This document shows positions 17,875 through 24,842 of a stretch of DNA of 64,000 nt, piece after piece. Each line of letters begins with the position of its first letter. Within the stretch, counting starts at the first letter, position 1. The notes beneath the pieces were generated by a model. The model was not told the DNA's origin, did no database searches, and saw nothing but the letters and a program-made list of their open reading frames with translations. The translations under genes were made by a program, and so were the position numbers. The DNA comes from an uncultured Campylobacter sp. (GTDB taxonomy: Bacteria; Campylobacterota; Campylobacteria; Campylobacterales; Campylobacteraceae), in NCBI GenBank assembly GCA_934718785.1, contig CAKVAF010000011.1:1-64000 (forward strand), written 5' to 3'.

Positions 17875-18897
17875 CTATGCCACCAACAACGGCACAACAG
17901 GTCTATCTACTATATTCACACTCTTTACTAAACAATTAGTTTCAAGTATATGCTTAAATAAAATTTGTTCTTTTTTCAAATTTGTTTCCTTTGTAAAATT
18001 TACAAAATTATGATAGACAAGATAGTTGTTAAGATACTTTGTAGATACTCCTTTAAAATTATACACTAGCATTGATTTAAGACAGCTGTGATAATTATTT
18101 ACTACTTGGATATTAAAACTTCCATTAGAGTGTTTATTGCGTGGTATTCTTATGTGATTTAAACTCATTTCGTTTGATAGTTTTAAATAGCTTCTTAAAC
18201 TATCTGTTACAAATATACTCTCACGCTCAATCCTACCCTGTATTACTCTGGATAAACTAACAATATTTGGTTTGCCTAAATTTGATATTTTTGCTATAGA
18301 CTTCCCATCTAAATTCACAGCACAAGGTATGCAAACTAACTCTTTTGATAAACCACGCTTCGTGTTTGCCGTGCCACGATGTTTTGCCGAACGCGGAAAA
18401 TTAAAATCCTTGTGATGACCTTTATACGAGATAGGCATAAATGTTTTATCGGCTTCAATAATGCCGTCAAGTTTTACATTCTCTTGCATTTCTTGTAGTG
18501 CGTCAAGAATTTTATGTCGCCAGTTAAAAGCTGTATGAGTGTTTATGTTGCAAATTTTAGCAGTTTTTCTAATTGAATATTTTTCAACTAAGCAATGGAT
18601 AAATAATTTCCAAGTTGTCATATCTTTTTTAGTGGCAAATAATATTGTGTTATTGCTAGTTGTAAAAGTTTTACAACAATCCTTACAAATAAATCTTTGA
18701 GAGTTGCCATTTTTACCATTTTTAGTAAAATGGGCTGATTTACAATGCGGACACTCTTTTATATCTTTTATAAAGGCAAAATTTGACCCTGATTTTTCTT
18801 TTGATTTGATAGATTTTAGAAATGATTTTTTATCATCAGCACTTAGAGTGCTAAAAAGTTGTTTTACGATTTCAAGCCCTGCTTTAGAAGTTGCCAT
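17875..18897 (-). CDS. IS1595-family transposase (ISXO2-like DDE domain)
   Basis: The 340-residue transposase has an N-terminal helical part, a four-Cys zinc ribbon (CPHC at 49-52, CKDC at 71-74), a helix-turn-helix (IRKTAKICNINTHTAFNWRHK) and the ISXO2-like catalytic domain: D150 in IEADKTF, D232 in VTDS, N267 and K274 in VNNYHSCLK, that is, the D-D-N-K arrangement typical of the family, then GVSTKYLNNYL. No frameshift or stop is seen. AAAGGTGG precedes the ATG. The gene lies 82 bases from the right inverted repeat of the element. Confidence 0.92.
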   Translation of the reverse strand: MATSKAGLEIVKQLFSTLSADDKKSFLKSIKSKEKSGSNFAFIKDIKECPHCKSAHFTKNGKNGNSQRFICKDCCKTFTTSNNTILFATKKDMTTWKLFIHCLVEKYSIRKTAKICNINTHTAFNWRHKILDALQEMQENVKLDGIIEADKTFMPISYKGHHKDFNFPRSAKHRGTANTKRGLSKELVCIPCAVNLDGKSIAKISNLGKPNIVSLSRVIQGRIERESIFVTDSLRSYLKLSNEMSLNHIRIPRNKHSNGSFNIQVVNNYHSCLKSMLVYNFKGVSTKYLNNYLVYHNFVNFTKETNLKKEQILFKHILETNCLVKSVNIVDRPVVPLLVA

Positions 18898-18979
18898 TTT
18901 GCCACCTTTATTGATACTTTTAATATGGATATTTTAGCGAGATAAAGCTTAAAATTCAATAGTTAATTACAACAGAGCC

Positions 18980-18987
18980 TTATAAAA
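18980..18987 (+). repeat. Target-site duplication, right copy (TTATAAAA)
   Basis: Eight bases directly abutting the right inverted repeat. The sequence after it (ATTACTAAAATAA) completes the original 3' end of the lipoprotein gene. Confidence 0.9.
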
Positions 18988-19399
18988 ATTACTAAAATAA
19001 ATTTAAGGTCGCCAAACTTAAGGATTTAAATCATTTCAAAGCTACACGCAAGCCAAGTGGCTTTGAAATTTAAAATTCTAAAAAATAATTGCATTATTGC
19101 AAGAAGCAATCCATAATTTAATCGCAAATTCAAAGAATGAATTGCCACGCGTTGCAAGCAACGCTCGCAACGACGAGTGATAGGATAGATTGCCACACTC
19201 ATTTCATTTGCTCGCAATGACGGCTAAGTTTAAATTATCGATACATTCAAATTTTCGTGCAATGACAAAGAAATAAATAAATTTTATGCCCTGCTACGCT
19301 TGAGTGCGTCAAATCTCGCAACAACAAAGACGCAGTTTTTAAATTTTTAATACTCAACTCATTTACTCATTTGATTAAGCTTCATTAATAGCGCTTCAA
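18988..19399 (+). other. Gene-free stretch rich in family-1 repeats
   Basis: Follows the restored 3' end of the lipoprotein gene. No ORF is credible. Several degenerate family-1 repeats lie in tandem at 19094-19115, 19141-19175 and 19188-19222, with scraps up to about 19330. It ends at the 3' end of the chemoreceptor gene on the minus strand. Confidence 0.6.
19094..19222 (-). repeat. Cluster of family-1 dispersed repeats
   Basis: Three partial copies: ATTATTGCAAGAAGCAATCC (19094-19113), ATTGCCACG...CTCGCAACGACG (19141-19175) and ATTGCCACACTCATTT...CTCGCAATGACGG (19188-19222). The ends are conserved and the centres vary. Confidence 0.65.
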
Positions 19400-20545
19400 T
19401 CAGCTTGCAAGGCTTGAAATTTCTTTTTCTAGCTCGTTAAAATCTTTTTTAATCTCCACGCAAATGCTTGAAATATTTTGCGAATTATTGAGATTATTTG
19501 CTGAAAATTCCACGATTTTAAAGATATCAGCGATGATGATATCAAGCTTTTGGCGCACTTCATTAGAGCTTTGTGCTAGGCTTTGAATGTTTGCAAAGCT
19601 TTTTTCAAAAATGCTCTCAAAGCTTGAAATTTTGGTGTTTGTGTCTTCGTTTTTAGAGAGTAAATTTGACACGCTTTTTTTGCTTTTATCTAGCGAAATT
19701 TTACTCAAATCCACGCTTTTTGTCATTGCTTTGACATTGTCATTGATTTGTGCGAGCGAGCTTTGTGTGGAGCTTGCAAGCTTTCCTATCTCATCAGCGA
19801 CCACCGCAAAACCGCGCCCATGCTCGCCAGCTCTGGCTGCTTCAATGGCAGCATTGAGCGCTAAAAGGTGCGTTTGCTCGGCGATATCGCGCACGGCTGC
19901 GACGATATTTTCGATGCTGTTTGTGTTGCTCTCAAGGCTTTCAAAGCATTCTACAAGCTGAGTGTTTTGCGTGAAAATGCCTTGTATCAGGCTTTGGATG
20001 TGATTTAAAAGCGCACTGATATCCTTGATAATGCTTTGCATGGCTTCGCTGCTGCTTTTGCTTTGTGAAATTTGCTCTAAAAAGTGATTAAGCAGGCTTT
20101 CAATGCTTTGCGTTTGCGAATTTGTCGACTCTACGACCTTACTCATATCGCTTGAACACACTTGCAAATAGCCTGAAATGCTTTCTAAGCCCTTGATATT
20201 GCGGCTATTGTTTTTCATTGTTTGCTCGATAATGCTGACGATATTTTTGATTTTATCCTTGAATTCATCAATAAGCGCAAGGATTTTGCCATTTTCAAGA
20301 CCAAAAGAAGTATTAGTATCAAACCTAGAGTTTAAAGTCATACTTTCAAGCTCGTTTGTGATGACGCGCGTGAGATTCACGCCCCAAATTTTCTCATCCA
20401 AATCATGCAGCAAAAGCCCGGCGACAAGGACGTATTGAACGATTTGTCCGATGAGATTATCGGTGTAAAAATAGGCGTTGCAAACAAGCACCACCATACT
20501 AAAAATATGCGTAATTCTCATACGCAAATAAAGCGAACGAAACAT
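19400..20545 (-). CDS. Methyl-accepting chemotaxis protein-like signal transducer
   Basis: The 381-residue protein has two short hydrophobic segments near the N-terminus (about residues 10-27 and 30-46) with almost no periplasmic domain, then a long helical cytoplasmic region. The signalling tip is unmistakable: [20 protein letters not shown] followed by [17 protein letters not shown]. The lack of a large sensor domain suggests it senses an intracellular, membrane-linked or energy-related signal, or works with a partner; that is inference. AAGGAG precedes the ATG. It is flanked on both sides by accessory sequence, and its own ligand is unknown. Confidence 0.85.
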   Translation of the reverse strand: MFRSLYLRMRITHIFSMVVLVCNAYFYTDNLIGQIVQYVLVAGLLLHDLDEKIWGVNLTRVITNELESMTLNSRFDTNTSFGLENGKILALIDEFKDKIKNIVSIIEQTMKNNSRNIKGLESISGYLQVCSSDMSKVVESTNSQTQSIESLLNHFLEQISQSKSSSEAMQSIIKDISALLNHIQSLIQGIFTQNTQLVECFESLESNTNSIENIVAAVRDIAEQTHLLALNAAIEAARAGEHGRGFAVVADEIGKLASSTQSSLAQINDNVKAMTKSVDLSKISLDKSKKSVSNLLSKNEDTNTKISSFESIFEKSFANIQSLAQSSNEVRQKLDIIIADIFKIVEFSANNLNNSQNISSICVEIKKDFNELEKEISSLAS

Positions 20546-20660
20546 TTTTTCTCCTTTTTTTGTTAATTAAGACTTGATTTATATTTTATATAATTTTATC
20601 CTATTTAAATTATCAAATGTTAATTTTTTAATAAAAAAGATAAAATTTATATAAAAGTAA

Positions 20661-22058
20661 AGAATTTGGAATTTAAAGGCTTTAAACAAGACAGATGAAA
20701 ATAAATTTTTAAATTTCTTTATCTTAGAATTAGCTCGCAAATTCAAAGAAGAAAATATCAATGAAAGTTTTTCTTATAAATTTAGCTCCAATGGTACTGA
20801 AGTTATAAAGGATATAGATGAGATTATTTATTGGGGTTCTTTAAATAAAGAAGAAAAAGAAGAACTTAAAGCAAAAGCTAAAGAGCAAAATGGACTAAAT
20901 GAAAAGGCTGTCCAAATGGCTAAAAAAGAAATCAAAGATGAAATCAATGCCCAAAGAGCCTCCCTAGCTAAAGATAGCACAACAAAAAGCCTAGAAGAGC
21001 AAAAAACGCCCGTAAGATTAGCCAATATCAAAGCGCTTAATGAAGAACTCCCAAAAAATCCAAAGCAAGAGGAAAACCCACAGGAAAAAATAGAAAAAAT
21101 CATCAATGAGAGCTTTGAGCTTTATTACCAAAAAGAGCTTGAAAAAACACAAATAAGACTTGAAAAAGCTAAGAAAGATAGCTTTAATGCCTATGATGAT
21201 TTAAAAATGAATTTAAACAATGGCTTAAGCATTATAGAAGCCTTAAAAATTATCCAGCAAAAATATAGAAATGAAGACACCATTAATTTTGCTTCTTTGC
21301 TCTTTAGTAAGGATATTTTAAATATCAAAGAAAAAGAGCTTGAGCTTAAAAGCTTAAAAGAAGAGCTTGAATCCTCATATCATATTCAAAACACCTTAAA
21401 TGATGAAATCACAAAGCGAGAGGAGACCATTTCAAAGCTTAAAGGCACTATACAAGTTAAGGTTAATGAAATGACAGCATTAAAGCTTGAATTTGAAGAG
21501 GAAATAGAAAGCCTTAAAGAAGCAGAGCTTAAATTTAAAGAACTGGAAAAACATACAAAAGAGCAAGACGAAATCATCACTGACTTAGATAACGAAAATC
21601 AAAGCTTAAGCGATGAAAATAAAGCCCTAAAAGAAGAAAAAATCAAGCTGGAAGCAAATCATAGCTTTTTGCAAAACACACTTAAAGAATATAAAGAAAA
21701 AGAGGCTTTTTACAAGCAAGAACTAATAAATTTAAAAAGCTTAGAAAAAAAGGCGATGAGCTTAGAGCTTGAAAATGAAAATTTAAAGACAAAAGAGCAG
21801 GGCTTTAAGGAAGAGTTGTTAGAATTAAATAGCAAGTTAAAAGATAGCTTTAGGCAAGAATTTGAGCTTGAAAGACTGAATTTAGAAAATACGCATTTAA
21901 AAAATTCTCTTAAAGAAAGCAATGATAAAGAGCAGGCATACAAAGAAAAGATTGCGAAATTAGAAAGCCAACTTGAAAGCTTTTTAAACCAAGCACTAAA
22001 AGCACAAGAAGAGCCTAAAAAAGAGCTAAGAAGTAGGGATATTTTAGGAGGGGTGTGA
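20661..22058 (+). pseudogene. 3' part of a large coiled-coil protein gene, 5' end missing
   Basis: The frame opens after a TAA at 20658-20660 and stays open for 465 codons to 22058, but contains no ATG, GTG or TTG until the ATG at 20916. The first 85 codons nevertheless read as coherent protein (FLNFFILELARKFKEENI, DIDEIIYWGSLNKEEKEEL), so the original start has been lost. If translated now it would begin at 20916 (380 residues). From there on it is a very long Lys/Glu/Leu-rich coiled coil. I do not recognise the family. Position just before a toxin-antitoxin pair and a truncated VirD4-like gene suggests the tail of a plasmid or conjugative-element protein, possibly a mobilisation protein. 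Confidence 0.6.
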
Positions 22059-22068
22059 GCTAAAATAA

Positions 22069-22356
22069 TTGAGCTTTACATTATATAATTATAAAATAAT
22101 TACAATTCAAGGAAAAACAATAACAAAGCTTATTCAAATCGGTAGCTCTTATGGAATCCGCATTCCTAAAGTTATAATAGAAAAAGCTAATTTGCGTAAT
22201 AGCATAATTGATTTGCGAATTGTTGAAGATGGCTTACTGCTTAAAAGAAGAAATATTAGAAGTTGTTGGGATAGTGAAACTTTAAGAAAAGAGGCGGAAA
22301 AAGAAAAATTAGATGAGAGCTATTTAGATGAAGATTTAAAAGAGTGGCAATGGTAA
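22069..22356 (+). CDS. MazE/AbrB-like antitoxin with unclear start
   Basis: The recognisable part, ITKLIQIGSSYGIRIPKVII, is the swapped-hairpin DNA-binding domain of MazE/AbrB antitoxins. It is followed by a short acidic tail (EKEKLDESYLDEDLKEWQW) of the kind that binds the toxin. The gene overlaps the start of the mazF-like gene by 7 bases, as in mazEF operons. Start problem: AAGGA lies six bases before ATA at 22120, exactly where family members begin, but ATA is not a normal start. The only standard in-frame start is TTG at 22069, which has no good ribosome site and adds 17 residues of non-family sequence. The start codon may have been lost by mutation. Confidence 0.6.
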   Translation: MSFTLYNYKIITIQGKTITKLIQIGSSYGIRIPKVIIEKANLRNSIIDLRIVEDGLLLKRRNIRSCWDSETLRKEAEKEKLDESYLDEDLKEWQW

Positions 22357-22589
22357 AATGGCAACAATTTGATATTTTTTGGATTGATTTAAATCCAACT
22401 CGCGGAGCAGAAATAGAAAAAATTAGACCCTGTGTGATTATATCGCCTAATGAACTTTGTTATCTTAAAACAAGATTGATTGCCCCCATTAGCTCAAAAG
22501 GTTTTGAAGCTCCTTTTAGGGTAAATTTCACACTTGAAAATAATATCGTAATAGGTAAGAATAAAGAGTGGAAACAAGAGTTCCATTAA
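22350..22589 (+). pseudogene. mazF-like toxin gene truncated and fused to a tnpB fragment
   Basis: The first roughly 65 codons encode the start of a MazF/PemK-type endoribonuclease: QFDIFWIDLNPTRGAEIEKI, RPCVIISPNE and LIAPISSK. At 22541 the frame enters a fragment of the IS605-type tnpB gene and ends with NIVIGKNKEWKQEFH, foreign residues identical to TnpB over IVIGKNKEWKQE. The C-terminal part of the MazF fold is missing, so the toxin is probably inactive. The ATG at 22350 overlaps the antitoxin stop; an earlier GTG at 22344 is possible. The corresponding full tnpB gene is 2.3 kb away on the other strand. Confidence 0.75.
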
Positions 22590-22687
22590 AAATTTCAATA
22601 GGTTTTTAATCTATGAAAAAGTTTATAAAAGAAAACTATTTAAATCATAATATATCTTTAAATGGATTTAATTGTTTTTTGAGCGTT
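22541..22687 (+). mobile_element. Deleted IS200/IS605-type element: tnpB fragment plus intact right end
   Basis: Bases 22541-22580 match an internal part of tnpB (encoding IVIGKNKEWKQE). From 22581 the sequence jumps to the last codons of tnpB and then runs base for base like the reverse complement of 24765-24867 down to GAGCGTT at 22687. Beyond that point the two copies differ, so 22687 marks the transposon right end. What remains is a 147-base relic with no transposition gene but with the 3' region that in TnpB systems gives the guide-RNA scaffold. Confidence 0.85.
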
Positions 22688-22723
22688 AAAAGATAAAGCA
22701 ATGCTAAACCAAAGGAAACTACA

Positions 22724-23519
22724 ATGAAAAAAGCCTTTATCTTTGCTGGGACAAATGGGGCGGGTAAAACCACGCTTTATTTTAATGAACTTGAAATTGC
22801 AAAAGATTTTGGATTTAGAATTAATGTTGATGAAATTGTCAGTGCCTTTGGAGATTCAAAAAATACACAAGATCAAAGTAGAGCTTCAAAAATAGCTTTA
22901 AAAATGAGACGAAACTATATTCAACAGGGTAAGGATTTTAACCAAGAAAGCACACTTTGTGGAAATTCTATTTTATCTTTGTTTCATCAGCTTAAAAAAG
23001 AAAATTATCAAATCAATTTATTTTACATAGGACTTGAAAATGCACAAATAGCTAAAGAAAGAGTTAAAATGCGTGTTTTAAAAGGCGGACACAATGTGGC
23101 AGAAAAATTTAATAGAAAAAAGATATAGCGAATCTCTAAAAAATTGTATCAAAATTTCTCATCTGTGTGATAATATTGTTGTGTTTGACAATACTCAAAA
23201 TTATAAAAAACTTTTTGAGATAAATTACGATAAGCTCACTTTGTTTAATGAAGCTTCTTGGGCTTTAGAGCTTTTTAATTATTTAAAAAATCTCGTTAAA
23301 GATAGAGAGGATTTAAAAGCACAGCAAGAACACATTAATCAAATAATGCAAATACAAGAAAACATAGACTCAATGCCAAGAGCTAAAGATATTTTTACGC
23401 AAGATTTAGAGAAAAACTTTCAATTTAACAATGATGATTTAAAAAAGAAAGCAAACTTAACTTCTCAAAATAATGAAAGTAAAAACAAATCAACTCATAT
23501 ACTAAGGAAAAAACGATGA
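22724..23519 (+). pseudogene. Zeta-toxin-like P-loop kinase gene split by a frameshift
   Basis: The first ORF (22724-23128) starts MKKAFIFAGTNGAGKTTLYF, a P-loop of the zeta-toxin/UDP-N-acetylglucosamine-kinase type, and continues with NVDEIV, QESTLCGNSIL and GGHNV, all family-like. The frame then breaks at an A5 run (GCAGAAAAATTT, about 23099-23110). With one A fewer, the reading becomes GGHNVAENLIEKRYSESLKN and continues in the second ORF to 23519 (DNIVVFDNTQNYKKL). The unit is thus one gene of about 265 codons disrupted by a single-base insertion. No epsilon-type antitoxin gene is seen next to it. Overlaps the next gene by ATGA. Confidence 0.75.
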
Positions 23520-23815
23520 AAAAAAATTTATTTATTATTTTATTCTTATTTATTTTAGGTGCAAATTCTGCGTTTGCGTGTCTTTGTGCAGGTCAAATTA
23601 ACTCATCTTATAGCGATTTTAGAACACATATTAGCACCAAATTAAATGAGCAACTAGCTCATCTAAAAAAGCTAAATGCTTCTTTAGTGCAAACGACTGC
23701 AACACTTTCTTTGCAAAATGAGCTTTTAAAAGGGCATAATGCTCTCATTAAAAATGACTTATTAAAAGAAAAAAAGCTTATTTTTGAATTAACTAAAAAA
23801 AATGAAATGAGGTAA
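23516..23815 (+). CDS. Small secreted or periplasmic protein of the mobile-element remnant
   Basis: The 99-residue protein has a clear N-terminal signal sequence (MKKNLFIILFLFILGANSAFA), then CLCAGQ and a helical region rich in Leu, Lys and Asn. The Cys right after the signal cleavage region is preceded by AFA, which is not a standard lipobox, so simple cleavage by signal peptidase I is likelier than lipid attachment. The ATG overlaps the zeta-like gene (ATGA) and the next gene starts two bases after its stop. Comparable small exported proteins are common in conjugation clusters; no specific function can be given. Confidence 0.6.
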   Translation: MKKNLFIILFLFILGANSAFACLCAGQINSSYSDFRTHISTKLNEQLAHLKKLNASLVQTTATLSLQNELLKGHNALIKNDLLKEKKLIFELTKKNEMR

Positions 23816-23817
23816 TT

Positions 23818-24486
23818 ATGGAATTTGTAAATGCAGATATTAAACATTTTAAGCCTAAAAGATTAAGCATTAAGGAATTTTTACAAAAGGAAAATGGGAT
23901 AATCAATTTTCTTTCTTTATCCACTTATCTTTCTTTATTTTTTATTATTTTGATGAGTTTTAAGAGCGTAAATAATAATTTTACCCTATTTGTTTTTGTC
24001 GCTCTTATTATACTTTGCTCTCTTGCCTTAGCTCTTTATTTTCATACGGAAACTAAAGATGATAAAGAAGCCATTATCCCTAATGAAAAAGGCAAGGATT
24101 ATCTTTTAAGTTTAGGTGTGGAAGTAAAAAAATTTTATGGCGATGCAGTAAAAAGCTCAAAGGCTAAAAATAATAAAATTCGTCCTCTTTTAATCAATGC
24201 TGAAACAATGAAACGACACTTTTTGGTAATGGCGACCATAGGTGCTGGAAAGTCTGTGCTTATGAAAGGTTTGATAGAGCAATATGCTATTTTAGGTGCA
24301 GGATGTTTTGTTATTGAGGGTAAGGGAACTAATGAATTTGCTAAGGAAATTTATGGGCTTCTTGCAAGTGTAGGTAGGGAAGATGACTTTGTGCATCTTA
24401 ATTTTTTAGATATGGATAATACGCATACCATTAATCCACTTTTAAGCGGAGGAGCTTTAAGCATTTATGAATTTTTAAAATTTTAA
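23818..24486 (+). pseudogene. VirD4/TraG-like coupling protein gene, 3' truncated
   Basis: The 222 codons encode two N-terminal hydrophobic segments (about residues 32-48 and 54-75) and the beginning of a type IV coupling-protein ATPase: Walker A ATIGAGKS near residue 140, then CFVIEGKGTNEFAKEIYGLL and DMDNTHTINPLLSG, which match the VirD4/TraD/TraG pattern. Full-length members have some 500-700 residues including Walker B and a C-terminal domain; here the gene ends where a family-2 hairpin repeat begins (24477-24512). It is therefore the N-terminal third of a conjugation ATPase and cannot work. AGGTAATT precedes the ATG. Confidence 0.75.
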
Positions 24487-24512
24487 AACAGCGGCGCAAG
24501 TTTTGGAATTTT
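24477..24512 (-). repeat. Family-2 hairpin repeat, copy d
   Basis: AAAATTTTAAAAC / GTTTTGGAATTTT arms around the loop AGCGGCGCAA. It sits exactly at the broken 3' end of the VirD4-like gene and supplies its stop codon. Confidence 0.7.
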
Positions 24513-24764
24513 ATTTTATATTGAATTTATAAATTGCCACGAATTTGCTTTCGCAAATTCTCGCAATGACAGGATTTTTAAAATTTTTTTCGAATTTTTA
24601 TTTGTCATTGCGAGCGCAGCGAAGCAATCCATAATTTATTTTTAAATTTTAATTTTTATTTTCTTAAAAATTTAATGGATTACCACGACAAAACTGCGTT
24701 TTATCTCGCAATGACAGTGTCTAGCTTCATTATTGCTGGGCGCAAGCAAAGCAGTCTATTTTAC
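24513..24764 (+). repeat. Array of four family-1 dispersed repeats
   Basis: Copies at 24533-24571 (ATTGCCACGAATTTGC...CTCGCAATGACAG), 24603-24640 (TTGTCATTGCGAGCGCAGC, GAAGCAATCCAT), 24677-24717 (GGATTACCACG...CTCGCAATGACAG) and 24728-24760 (a degenerate copy next to the TnpB element). Orientation alternates and the centres differ while the ends are kept. No coding potential is seen. Confidence 0.75.
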
Positions 24765-24842
24765 AACGCTCAAAAAACAATTAAATCCATTTAAAGATAT
24801 ATTATGATTTAAATAGTTTTCTTTTATAAACTTTTTCATAGA

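Larger units (their letters stand above)
15980..18979 (-). mobile_element. IS1595-like element carrying a restriction-modification pair, 3,000 bp
   Basis: Both ends can be read directly. The left end begins GGCTCTGTTGTAAT (15980-15993) and the right end is its exact reverse complement, ATTACAACAGAGCC (18966-18979), with weaker similarity for about ten further bases. The element is flanked by identical 8-base target duplications TTATAAAA at 15972-15979 and 18980-18987; an AT-rich 8-base duplication is typical of the IS1595 family. Inside, all on the minus strand: the transposase (17875-18897), a DNA methyltransferase (16655-17860) and a putative restriction endonuclease (16060-16683). Some IS1595-family elements are known to carry passenger genes. 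Intact ends and ORFs suggest a recent, possibly still mobile, insertion. Confidence 0.92.
20661..24512 (+). mobile_element. Decayed remnant of a conjugative or mobilizable element
   Basis: The genes in this stretch point the same way and carry plasmid-type functions (coiled-coil gene lacking its 5' end, mazEF-like pair, zeta-like toxin, exported protein, VirD4-like ATPase). Both outer genes are cut, the toxin genes are broken, and the right edge coincides with dispersed repeats. No integrase, relaxase domain or attachment site is seen in the window. Confidence 0.55.

Noticed and set aside
19026..19217. A 63-codon minus-strand ORF between the IS element and the chemoreceptor gene
   Set aside because: It is built from translated family-1 repeats (Arg/Cys/Leu-rich) and has no ribosome site.
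24513..24764. Repeat array considered as a CRISPR array
   Set aside because: Copies alternate in orientation, differ in length and centre, have no regular spacers, and no cas gene is nearby.
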